From CAWAND01 sp963807065 (GTDB lineage: Bacteria > Chloroflexota > Anaerolineae > Anaerolineales > E44-bin32), in the NCBI GenBank assembly GCA_963807065.1, contig CAWDZQ010000003.1:1240001-1304000 (forward strand): a stretch of DNA of 64,000 bases. The letters are read 5' to 3'. The translations under genes were made by a program, and so were the position numbers. The number at the start of each line of letters is the position of its first letter. Positions within the stretch are counted from its first letter, which is position 1. Positions 27,221 to 36,883 of this stretch are shown piece after piece. The notes under the pieces were generated by a model that had not been told where the DNA came from, did not search any database, and saw nothing but the letters and a program-made list of their open reading frames with translations.

Positions 27221-28635
27221 GTCTCAATTCCGTCACCTTCATCCTCCTCTTCCTCCCCATCTTTGTGGTTGTCTATGCCTGGCTTTCGCGTTCGGCGAGG
27301 CTTGGGCTGATGGGGTTGCTGACGGGGAGCGTTGTCTTCTATTCGCTGGCCGGAGGCTGGTACATCCTGGTCCTCCTGACACAGGCGACGTTGACCTATG
27401 TGTTGGCGCGTGTACTTCTGATTGCCAACAACGTGCCCAGACGTCGACTCGGCCTGCTCCTAGGGCTTCTTAACCTGGCCCCGTTGATTGCGATTAAGTA
27501 CCTGCCCCTCCTTTTCGAGAATTGACATTTGACCCAGGTACCAGGTTTTCTGAGCTGGTGGGGAGGGGGAGGAGCCCTCATCCCATTGGGTATTTCTTTC
27601 TTCAGCTTCAATCTGGTGAGCTATGTGATTGATGTGTACCAGGCTCGGATTGAGCCAGCCCGCTCGATTATCGAGTTCGCATCATATGCCACCTTCTTTC
27701 CCTCGATTTCGTCCGGGCCGCTCGTGCGTTATGGGCAATTCGGACCAGGACACGGAGAGCAAGGCTCGCCTTCGTGGGAAAACACGGGATGGGGATTGCA
27801 GCGCTTCGCCATTGGGCTAGCAAAGAAGGCCCTTGTGGCGGACCAGATTGCGGTCTTCATCAATCCCCTTCTGGCCCAATATCAGGGTCTGAGCCCGATG
27901 GATGCGTGGCTGGTAATGCTCGGTTTTCACTTCCAGATCTACTATGACTTCTCCGGCTACTCCGACATGGCTATAGGGGTAGCCAGGCTTCTTGGCATCA
28001 GCCTCCCGGAGAATTTCGACTCCCCTTATGTGTCAAGCAGCATATCTGAGTTTTGGCGCCGTTGGCACATGACATTGTCATTCTGGTTCAGGGATTATCT
28101 CTTCATGCCCCTCAGCCGCGGCTTGCTCCGCCTCTGGTCTGGCAGGTTCCGCCAAGCAGCTCGTCCCCTTGGGCTCACAGTCACCATGCTCTTGATCGGC
28201 TTGTGGCACGGCGCCGCTTGGACCTACGCCCTTTTCGGCCTTTACCAAGGTCTGCTCTTGGCGGTGGAACCCCAAGTTGGGAGACTTTTTCGAGGCAAAG
28301 TACCGCGCCTCATTGCAAGGGGAGGTACAACACTCCTTCTCATGGCTGGTTGGGTCTTGTTCCGAAGTCAATCATTCGAGATGGCCACATCACTCCTTCA
28401 GCGAATGCTAGGGATAAAAGGCGGGGCCTTGCCTTCGATGGTGCTGCAGTCACCTCAAGGATTCTGGTTCATATTCCTTCTCCTTGCCCTCTTGGTTGTA
28501 ACCAACTTGCCTGTAGACGACAGGGTCTTGCTCACTCGGAACACTGCTTGGGCTGCACTTGTGATGGCCATCCTTCTTCTTCTTGGCATCTTGTCATTGG
28601 ACAAACCGATACCGTTTCTCTATTATCAGTTCTAG
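27217..28635 (+). CDS. MBOAT family membrane acyltransferase (DltB/AlgI-like), interrupted by in-frame TGA
   Basis: One frame runs from ATG 27217 to 28635 (472 codons) but contains TGA at 27523-27525, after YLPLLFEN. Reading resumes directly with HLTQVPGFLSWWGGG. Both halves belong to one MBOAT protein: N-terminal helices, then IPLGISFFSFNLVSYVIDVY, FFPSISSGPLVRYGQF, SEFWRRWHMTLSFWFRDYLF and LIGLWHGAAWTYALFGLYQG. These last two hold the two conserved histidines; the second is the catalytic one in DltB/AlgI. The family moves acyl groups from a cytoplasmic donor through the membrane to an outer acceptor. If the stop is real the gene is dead, unless read through. No second lesion is seen. Confidence 0.8.
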
Positions 28636-28811
28636 TCGCAAGGGGTCCTCCACGTGCAGGCTCGAACAAGATGTCGCTAGCCTGTCGCAGATGTGGAAGA
28701 AGCCGATTTTGCGTAAACACTGTCAGAACCAAGAAGCATACAGTGGCATTCTGGACCGCGTGAGCAAGTACCAACCGATTATCATTTCGACCGAGAAAGT
28801 GGGGGAGTCCA

Positions 28812-29567
28812 GTGCGAGTACTTGCAAACAGCATTCCCAAGGCCGGCACCCATCTGCTCAAAAGGTGCCTCAACTTGATCTCAGGGGTCACAGACACTGA
28901 TATCCACGTCGACTATCTAACGCCAAAGGAAGAGATCAAACAGATCTTAGCAGCCGTCCCACCGTCCCATTTCGTCAGTTCTCACCTGACTCCTGAGCCG
29001 TGGCTGCTCAGGAGCCTGGAACACGGCGGCTATGTGGTCCTCCTCATGATCAGGGATCCCCGAGACATTGTGGTTTCGTACATTCACTACGTGCTCAAGG
29101 AGCAAACCCACTTTCTCCATCAACGGTTTTCGCAGATGGAGGATCTCAATGAGCGGCTCATGGCGACCATTCTCGGTATCCAGGAGAACGAACAGCTTCT
29201 CTTGCTGGACATCGACAGTCTTTGTCGCGGATTCCTGCAGTGGCAGGGATACGAGATCTGCAGGACCATACGATTCGAGGATTTGATTGGCCCCATGGGA
29301 GGCGGCACATCGGCAAGGCAGCATGAAGCCGTTGCTTCGGTTGCTGATCACATTGGGATCTCGATGGACTCGAAGACGGCATCAGAGGTGTCGGACAAGA
29401 TCTTCGATCCAAAGAGCCCCACCTTCCGGAAGGGGACGATTGGCAGCTGGAAAGATGAATTCACGCCAGAGGCCGCCCGGCAGATGGATCGTCTGGCGGC
29501 TGAACTGTTGTCGCTACTGGGGTACACGCGAGAGGCCGAATGGCAACGCCTGTGTGAACGGCCGTAG
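28812..29567 (+). CDS. PAPS-dependent sulfotransferase
   Basis: 251 residues from a GTG. SIPKAGTHLLK (~7-17) is the 5'-phosphosulfate loop of Sulfotransfer_1 enzymes (PF00685). RDPRDIVVSYIHY (~81-93) is the 3'-phosphate-binding block with its Arg and Ser. FRKGTIGSWKDEFTPE (~205-220) is the C-terminal RKGxxGxWK-x-x-FT dimer/PAPS motif of cytosolic-type sulfotransferases. No signal peptide. It transfers sulfate from PAPS to a hydroxyl or amine; the acceptor here is probably a sugar of the locus or the acyl-modified glycolipid (inference). A fused ATP sulfurylase/APS kinase at 55-57 kb could supply PAPS. It begins 176 bp after the MBOAT gene on the same strand. Confidence 0.88.
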   Translation: MRVLANSIPKAGTHLLKRCLNLISGVTDTDIHVDYLTPKEEIKQILAAVPPSHFVSSHLTPEPWLLRSLEHGGYVVLLMIRDPRDIVVSYIHYVLKEQTHFLHQRFSQMEDLNERLMATILGIQENEQLLLLDIDSLCRGFLQWQGYEICRTIRFEDLIGPMGGGTSARQHEAVASVADHIGISMDSKTASEVSDKIFDPKSPTFRKGTIGSWKDEFTPEAARQMDRLAAELLSLLGYTREAEWQRLCERP

Positions 29568-29683
29568 CTCTAGCTAAGCGCTGTAAAAGCAACGCCAGGT
29601 GATATCATTGATTCCGACGGTGGCACCTTGCCCACCTTTCTCCTGAAATGTCCCTCCACTAAGAGGCCGTCCATGGGGGAAAA

Positions 29684-29716
29684 CGGGCAGAGACCCTAAG
29701 ACCACATCTCTGCCCG
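29684..29716. terminator. Perfect 10-bp hairpin after the sulfotransferase
   Basis: CGGGCAGAGA (29684-29693) and TCTCTGCCCG (29707-29716) form an exact 10-bp stem with a 13-base loop, between the sulfotransferase stop and the next methyltransferase. No T-run follows, so it may be a non-canonical terminator, mRNA stabiliser or attenuator. Confidence 0.45.
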
Positions 29717-29819
29717 GACTTGAGCGTGGAGAGAAGATCTGCGTCATATGTTCCGGGTCGCCAGATTGCGCGGTTGTATATGGACCACGCCCCGCATGTT
29801 TCTATCAGAAGGAGTGCAT

Positions 29820-30584
29820 ATGGCTGCTGAGGATCCGTACACGCCACCCAGGGCGGTCGAACATCTGAGTGATTGCTACTTCTATCATGTGATGGAACTC
29901 CCGGGAGTTGGACTTGTCGGGGGACAATGGGACCTGCGCGATACCCTGGACGACTACCTAGGGCATTGCGATTTCAGCGGCAAGCGTGTGCTCGACATCG
30001 GAGCAGCCAGCGGATACGTCTCATTCGAGATCGAGAAGAGGGGGGCAGAAGTTGTATCCGCGGATTTGGCGAGAGGTTCCGACTGGGATATTGTCCCCTA
30101 TGTTGATGAGCGATTCGACCTCGCCGGCGAGATGGACATTAGGACGCGCCACTTGAAAATGCTCCACAATGGCTATTGGTTCGCTCACAGGGCATACAAT
30201 TCCCATGCCAAGGTGTACCATGGCAACATCTATGCTCTGCCAGATGAGTTGGGCAAGTTCGATATCGTCATCTTGGGGGCCATCCTCCTGCATTTGAGAG
30301 ATCCCTTTTTGGCCATGAAATCAGCTGCCAGATTGTGTGCCGACACGATCATTGTCACAGATCTGACCTACGAAAATGACTCGCCCGTCTGCATGTTTGT
30401 ACCGAACGCTGAGCGGCTTGAACCCAAGGACACCTGGTGGCTGATTTCGGAGCGGGCCATGACCCAGATGATCATGGTTATGGGTTTCCCCGAACTCCGG
30501 ACATCCAGAGCAAGTCACAGGATCCTCCATCGCCCGGACCAAACACATATGCAGTGTACGACCTACGTCGGCAAACGAAAGTGA
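29820..30584 (+). CDS. Class I SAM methyltransferase (CmoB/DUF1698-like)
   Basis: 254 residues from ATG 29820 with AAGGAG upstream; 24 further codons are open before it but lack family sequence. FYHVMELPGVGLVGGQWDLR resembles the segment before the SAM fold in DUF1698/CmoB relatives. VLDIGAASGYVSFEIEKRGA (~57-76) is motif I, SADL the acidic end of strand 2, and FDIVILGAILLHLRDPFLAM motif IV. This is a small-molecule or sugar methyltransferase type common in glycan clusters; tRNA modification is unlikely given context. The target is unknown. Confidence 0.82.
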   Translation: MAAEDPYTPPRAVEHLSDCYFYHVMELPGVGLVGGQWDLRDTLDDYLGHCDFSGKRVLDIGAASGYVSFEIEKRGAEVVSADLARGSDWDIVPYVDERFDLAGEMDIRTRHLKMLHNGYWFAHRAYNSHAKVYHGNIYALPDELGKFDIVILGAILLHLRDPFLAMKSAARLCADTIIVTDLTYENDSPVCMFVPNAERLEPKDTWWLISERAMTQMIMVMGFPELRTSRASHRILHRPDQTHMQCTTYVGKRK

Positions 30585-30656
30585 GGCTGGCACCTTTGGC
30601 GCCCCCACCTCCCGGCGACGACAGCCGAATTTCGATCGCCCATATTCGGTGAACCC

Positions 30657-32853
30657 ATGACCTCCGTCAGATGCTGGTGCGGGAACGTCCCTACTCAAGA
30701 GTACTCATCCGACTACTTCGTCTGCGATCGCTGCCAGAACTCTGGTGCTCAAGCACCCGCCTGACACCGACCTGACCGCCGTGGAGGATAGGGGGGAGCT
30801 CTATGGCGAGTCCTATTATCAGGAATGGTTGCCTGAGCATTACGGGTACTTGTCCCTTGATCAGCGCGCCCGCGAGGACCTTCCGGACCGGGACCTTCAC
30901 TGGCTCAGCGTCCTGGTCAAGTACAGGCTCCCGCCGGGGAGAGCGCTTGATATCGGGGCAGCACATGGCGGCTTCGTCAGGCTCTTGGACATGGCGGGGT
31001 TCAGTAGCCAGGGCCTCGAGCTGAGCCCCTGGTTGTGTGACTTTGCCAAGAGCACTTTTGGCGTGTCCATGTTGTCTGGGCCATTGGAGGCTCAGGACTT
31101 GCCTAAGGGAAGCCACGCTGTGGTTGCGATGATGGATGTGGTCGAACATCTCCAAGATCCTCTCGGCACGCTTTCCGACGTGGCAACCACTCTTGAGACG
31201 GACGGCGTTCTGCTCATTCAGACCCCCGACTTCCGACCGGACCTTACGTACTCGGACCTTGTCCAAAGCGGGGATCGGTTTATCGAACAGTTCAAGCCCG
31301 ATGAGCACCTTTTCCTCTTCAACAGGAGTTCAATCGTCGAGATGTTGAACGAAGCCGGATTTCCTCACGTGGTTTTCGAGGAAGCCGTATTCAGTTTCTA
31401 CGACATGTTCCTTGTGGCATCCTTGACTCCCCTCAAGCCCATCGCGGAGGACAAGGTTGTTCAGGCATTGACCGAAGATCCAAATCGGCGCATCACCCTC
31501 GCCTTGCTCGACGCCTACGCCTCACGAAGGTCATTGGAGAGCACACTGCGCAACCTTTCGGCCGACAATGACGAAAGACTTGCTGTAATCATTGATCAGG
31601 GCCAACAACTGGCCGAAGCGCACGCTTTCGGCCAGCAAATGGCGACTGAACTCCAGCACCTCAACGCGCTATCCCAAACCCGGGCTGCCCAGATCCTAAA
31701 TCTCAATGATGCGCTCAAACAGGAAACAACAGCTAGGAAGCGCATCGAGGGTGAACTCAACAGCGCTGTCGAGGAAAAGAAAAGGGCCGAGGCCTCACTC
31801 AAAGAAGAACTTCAGGAGACGTCAATCTTGGCCGGGCAGGCGCAATCTCTCAAGTCCCAGAAGACGGCACTTGAGAGATTGGTACACGGAGTGAATGGAT
31901 CGAGGTTATACAGGGCGATACGACTTCTGGGAAGGTGGAGATGGTTCCAAGATGGCCTGACCCAGTACTCGGCCCTGCCTGCATTCGAACCTCACACACC
32001 CGTAACTCCGACACGGGGGCGAAGTATTCAAGCGGGGGCTCTACCTTCTGAAATCTATCGTCAATCGATCGATGCCTTCAATCAAGAGCAACCAAATGCC
32101 AGCTTGCTTGAGGCAATCAGGAAACACAATCACGCCATGCTGGACCTTTTGCATGAATGGCACCCTTTAGAGAATGCCATGATCCTCGACGCTGGCGCAT
32201 CCCCCCACGGCTATGCGCTGGAGCATGCCCTCGATCTAGGCGCTTCCCTCTACGCAGGAATCGGATTGGACATCGCTCCGACGGCCAGGGTCCAGACGGA
32301 AAGCGGCCAAACCGGGGTTCTGTGGAAGATGGACGCGACCAGCCTTAGGTTTCCCGATGACACGTTTGACTGTGCAATCTCGATCAGCACATTCGAACAC
32401 ATTCTCGATATTGAAGGGGCCCTGATGGAACTGCACCGAGTGCTCCGGCCGGGCGGAACCCTGTTCCTCAATTTCGAACCCTTGTGGACCAGTGCAAGCG
32501 GTCATCATCTACATCACTTCGGCGATTGGTCAAACATCGTACCGCCGTGGGGGCATTTGCTGTGGGACAGCCAGCGAATGGAGGCTGAGTTGGGACCCTC
32601 ATGGCCTGGGAATGCGTCCTTGACCATCCACGAAGCGCTTGAGTGGATTTACCAATCCGACGCCATCAATCGTCTAAGTGCCTCAGATTACCGTCGAGCT
32701 TTCGCGGAATCACCCTTCACGCTTGAATGGCTGGAGGCCATACCTGACGAGACGACGAGCGAGGCTGACTTGCAGAAGGCGGAAGGAAAGCTAAGCATTG
32801 AAGCAGCCGATTTGCGTATTCGGGGCTACATGGCTTTGCTCCGGAAGACCTAA
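30657..32853 (+). CDS. Methyltransferase - coiled coil - methyltransferase protein, frameshifted near its start
   Basis: The long frame begins at 30745, but ATG 30657 opens MTSVRCWCGNVPTQEYSSDY, then FVCDRC, a CxCG...CxxC zinc ribbon usual at the N-terminus of sugar C-/O-methyltransferases. It joins the long frame (TLVLKHPPDTDL) if one A is removed at about 30738, giving ~731 residues. The first SAM domain has RALDIGAAHGGFVRL and MMDVVEHLQDPLG. A ~130-residue Glu/Gln/Lys-rich heptad region (nt 31500-31900) follows, with a basic amphipathic YRAIRLLGRWRWFQ. The second SAM domain has MILDAGASPHGY and ISISTFEHILD. This plan recalls chain-terminating, length-measuring enzymes such as WbdD. Function is inferred. 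Confidence 0.8.
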
Positions 32854-33014
32854 CTCCGGATGTCAGTGGCGGATTGGCCCGAGTTTATTCTAGTTCGGCT
32901 AGCAGAAATGGTGGGTGGGGGGTGATCTGCTCGCAATACTCCCCTCGAAACAAATCAACGGGCTAAAGACAATGTCTGCTTGATAGCCGACAAGGAAGAG
33001 TGGCGCGGCAGAGC

Positions 33015-35484
33015 ATGAACACGCTTTTCATCAACCCTGACCTACCGATCTTCCCCGGACGAGGGGGGATCGAGTTTCTCCATACCTTGTCATTTTCTCG
33101 AACTCGGGACTAAGACAGGCCTGGCATCGATGGTTCACACTACCGAGCAGAAGCTGAAATCTCAGTCCCTCAAGGATGCCGGCATCTCCCTTTACTTGTG
33201 GGAAAACCCTGACCGTCAGTTGGCAAAGGACCAGATTCTTGCGCAGCGTCCTTCTTACCGTCGGCTAGGAAAATGGGTCATGGCTCAGGCCCAGAGCCGC
33301 CTGTCACGCCCAGGCGACACACTCATCCAAGACTACCAGTTCCGAAACATGTCGGCCAGCTTGCTTGAAGCCTTCCGTGATCAGACTTGGCAAGCTGTCA
33401 TCGTAGTGCAGTCAAGTAGTGCGCACTGGCACCAATTCTTGCCTCCCACACCAGTGCGTGCCCTGATGATGCACGACGTCCGCGCCCTCCTGTTTGAGCG
33501 CAAGGCAAGAACCGCTGATGGTTGGGGTGAAGCATTCAAGGCGTGGGTCGAGTCCATCCGATACCAGGGGTATGAGCGTCGGAACATTGCCTCTTACGAT
33601 CTTGTCATCGCCGTCTCCCCAGATGATGCCAAGTTCATAGAGGAGCACTATTCGCCCAGACGGATCTTGACCCTTCCCATCCCCGTTGACTCCGCCTACT
33701 TCGCTGCCGATGGCACCGTACAAGAACACCCGCGGCGTATTGTGTTTCCGGGAATGATGAATTACCCGCCCAACGCCGATGCAGCCTGTTACTTCGCCGA
33801 GCAGGTGTTCCCCCAAATCCGGCGGGAAATGCCCGAGGCCGAATTTTGGATCGTAGGTCGCGATCCCACAGAAAAGGTTCAGGCCCTCCGTTCGATCGAT
33901 GGTGTCCATGTGACGGGCTTTGTTCCGGATATCCGGGAGTACATTGCCCAAGCGGCGGTCATCGCTGTGCCGCTTCGCTACGGCTCGGGGATGCGGCAGA
34001 AGATCCTTGAGGCTTGGGCGATGGAGAAGTGCGTCGTGTCGACTTCGATCGGGGCCGAGGGTCTCGAGTTCGAAGTGGGGAATGACCTCATCGTCGCAGA
34101 CGGCACTCAGGCACTGACCGAATCCTGCCTCCGCGCCCTGGACGACCCCGGTCTGCGAGACAGGGTGCGTTCTGCCGGAAGACATATCATCCGCCAACGA
34201 CATGATCCCTCCCTGCTTGGCCGTCGCTACTTCCAAACAATCAAGCGAATCATAGATGAGAAGCGGGTCTGCGATCCGCCCATGGATGTCTACATTGACT
34301 TGAGATGGATGTATCCGGGTCGGGCGGGCGGCATTGAAACGCTAGCTCGCTCTTTCCTTTCGGAGCTTTCTCTGCTTGACCGCCACAACCATTATCTCGT
34401 CGACCTGCCGACCGAAGTGTTTGACGACATCCATCTGGCGCCCGATGGCCATATCCGGCTGCGGACACCGGACGACCTAGTAAGCAAATCGCGGCGTTTC
34501 ATGAATCGCACCAAGAGATCCGTCCGCCGACGGCTTTCGATGGACGTGTGGCTTACCCCATCCGTGGAAATGCTTCGCTGGGCCCACGACACGCAGGCCG
34601 AGATCGCGCTTTCGATTCCCGGGTACCTCTCCCAAGATGTACAACTTTTGTCGAATGTCCTGGTTGTTCCCGACATTCAACACGAATACTTCCCAGAGTT
34701 CTTCAGTCCTGAGCACTTGGAGGAGCGCAAGCGTATCTACACAGCTTCAATCAATAAGGCCGACCGGCTGTGCGCCATTTCCGAATTCACCCGGCAGACT
34801 CTGATCGAACGGCTTGGCGTGCCTCCAAACAAGGTGATCACCACTTATCTCGCCGCCCAGCCCCGGTTCGCACCGGGCGACCCGACACCGATTCTGGATC
34901 ACTACGGCCTTCAGTCTCAGGACTACATCTTCTTTCCGGGGCACACCTGGCCGCACAAGAACCATGTGGTGGCCATTGAGAGCCTCGAACTCCTTCGAGG
35001 GGAATCCTCACTTGACCCATTGCTCGTCCTGACAGGAAGTCCGCGCCAAGCCCAGGCGGAGCTTCTAAATGCGATCAGGGATTTGGGGCTTCAAGACAGG
35101 GTTCGCTTCCTCGGTTACTGTCCCGAGGATCACATGCCTGGCTTGTATCAGGGGGCCGCTGCACTTCTGTTTCCCTCCCTGTTCGAAGGCTTTGGCATGC
35201 CCGTATTGGAGGCCATGAGCTGTGGTTGCCCTGTCGTATGCAGCAATACAACCTCACTTCCAGAGGTGGCTGGCGGCGCTGCGTTGCTTGTCGATCCCAC
35301 ATCGAAGGAGGACATCGCCACCGCCTTGAGTCGCGCGCTGACAGACCAAGAGCTGCGCAAGCGCATGATCGCCGATGGCCTGGCGCAGGCCGCCAAGTTC
35401 ACATGGAAGCGATTCACCCTGCAGATTGTCCAAGCTCTTCACCAAGTTCGCCAGTCACGAACCGAAACGGATGGGCAACCATGA
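33015..35484 (+). CDS. Tandem GT4-GT4 glycosyltransferase, frameshifted near its start
   Basis: The long frame starts at ATG 33130 (784 residues), but the true N-terminus is probably ATG 33015. That start reads MNTLFINPDLPIFPGRGGIE, then FLHT, the GG donor-loop segment of GT4. It rejoins the long frame (ELGTKTGLASMVHTTEQ) after a one-base shift near the T4 run at 33093-33096. Domain 1 has VFPGMMNYPPNADAACYF and a terminal VPLRYGSGMRQKILEAWAM. At 34282 a second full GT4 starts with MDVYIDLRWMYPGRAGGIET and runs to FPSLFEGFGMPVLEAMSCG with E-x7-E. Two GT-B enzymes in one chain may add consecutive sugars. The stop overlaps the next GT2 start by four bases. Confidence 0.83.
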
Positions 35485-36836
35485 ACCCGCCGACACAACC
35501 CACCTTCTCGATTGTCACGCCATCCTTCAACCAGGGCCAGTACATCGGTGAGACTATCGAGAGCGTGCTTCAGCAAGATTACCCGGACTATGAGCACATC
35601 GTTGTTGATGGCGGATCAACCGATCAGACCCTTGGAATCCTGGGACAGTACCCTCACTTAAGGGTCCTGTCTGAGCCCGATGATGGCCATGCGGATGCGT
35701 TGAACAAAGGCTTCGCAATGGCTAATGGAAGGATCTTGGCCTTCCTCAACGCCGACGACACTCTCCAACCCGGCGCCTTATCACGGGTCGCGCAGTTCTT
35801 TCAGGAGCATCTTGACGTCCGCGTCGCTATGGGGCGTTGCCGCTTCATCGATTCCGACGGCCAGTACACCGGGATCGAGCATCCTAGCTATTTCGTTGGC
35901 CATCGGCGATTGTTGGAGATCTGGAAAGGTCATGGGATACCCCAACCTTCAGTGTTTTGGGACCGTCAAGTTTGGGAAAACTGTGGCCCAATGGACGTTG
36001 CCCTCCCTTTCGCCTGGATCGATTACGACTTCTTCTGTCGAGTTGCAAAGCACTACAGGTTTGAGGCAATCAACTCAATCCTCTCCAACTACCGACTTCA
36101 CGATTCGTCAAAGACGACCGGCGTTGACGAGGCCCAGCGCCTTGAAGAGTGCATCGAGATCAGTCGCCAATATTGGGGCCCAATATGGTCACCCTCGAGG
36201 TGGCAACTCCAGGTTTCTTTGTGGTTGTTCCGTGTCAACCGAAAGAACACGGGGCGACAGAAGTTGAAGGTCGCAAGATCGGAATGGAAGCGCGGCCGAA
36301 GGGCGAAAGCCCTCGCCCTGGCCGCATCCGGCGGTTTGTTGGCGCCAGGGGTCGCCTTTAGAACTGTCATCTACCCACCCTTCCGGAACCGGATCTTAGA
36401 CCGCATTGCCTCGAGGGCTCACTCGAGCGGCTCCTCCAGCAAAGAGAAGCCCTTGGACCCTCAAACGAAGGCCATGCTCGAGCGCAAACAAGTGTGGGGG
36501 GATGGATGGGTAGGTCCTGAATTGCTTCACACGATCGAGTTGGTACCCGGGGTGTCAAGCTTAACGCTCAATGGATGGACTGACGTACTGACGCTCGGCG
36601 GGCCGCTTAAGCTGACCTTGCAACTAGGCTCTGGCCGAGATCAGGTGATGGTCGTGTCCACAACAGGCTCCTTCAGAGCGAAGATTGTCGTTGGGAATCT
36701 CCGTCAGAGAGGCAAAGTCGATCTCCGAGTCACGGCGGATAAATTCTTCGTGCCTGATCGAGTGCAACGAAATGGGGACCTGAGACCGCTGTCGTGGAAG
36801 CTTGAATCGATCGAAACAGATGCGACCTTGGACTAA
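35481..36836 (+). CDS. GT2 glycosyltransferase with extra C-terminal beta domain
   Basis: 451 residues from ATG 35481 (MNPPTQPTFSIVTPSFNQGQ), which overlaps the upstream stop; the frame is open further back but inside the previous gene. IVVDGGSTDQTLGIL, FLNADDTLQPGAL (DD metal site) and FAWIDYDFFCRVAKHYRFEA are GT-A/GT2 motifs of the WcaA/amylovoran type. After a basic linker (~300-360) a ~110-residue domain begins KQVWGDGWVGPELLHTIEL. Its strand-rich pattern (LNGWTDVLTLGGPLKLTLQL ... FRAKIVV ... FFVPDRV) resembles a jelly-roll found at the ends of some Chloroflexota and cyanobacterial glycosyltransferases; it may bind the glycan. Confidence 0.85.
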   Translation: MNPPTQPTFSIVTPSFNQGQYIGETIESVLQQDYPDYEHIVVDGGSTDQTLGILGQYPHLRVLSEPDDGHADALNKGFAMANGRILAFLNADDTLQPGALSRVAQFFQEHLDVRVAMGRCRFIDSDGQYTGIEHPSYFVGHRRLLEIWKGHGIPQPSVFWDRQVWENCGPMDVALPFAWIDYDFFCRVAKHYRFEAINSILSNYRLHDSSKTTGVDEAQRLEECIEISRQYWGPIWSPSRWQLQVSLWLFRVNRKNTGRQKLKVARSEWKRGRRAKALALAASGGLLAPGVAFRTVIYPPFRNRILDRIASRAHSSGSSSKEKPLDPQTKAMLERKQVWGDGWVGPELLHTIELVPGVSSLTLNGWTDVLTLGGPLKLTLQLGSGRDQVMVVSTTGSFRAKIVVGNLRQRGKVDLRVTADKFFVPDRVQRNGDLRPLSWKLESIETDATLD

Positions 36837-36883
36837 GCCCTTGCGATTTGCGCCATGATTTTCTACGCACCGGAGGCCACGTG

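Noticed and set aside
27523..27525. TGA in the MBOAT gene as selenocysteine or reassigned codon
   Set aside because: TGA ends many genes here, MBOAT proteins have no selenocysteine at this site, and I see no convincing SECIS-like hairpin just downstream.
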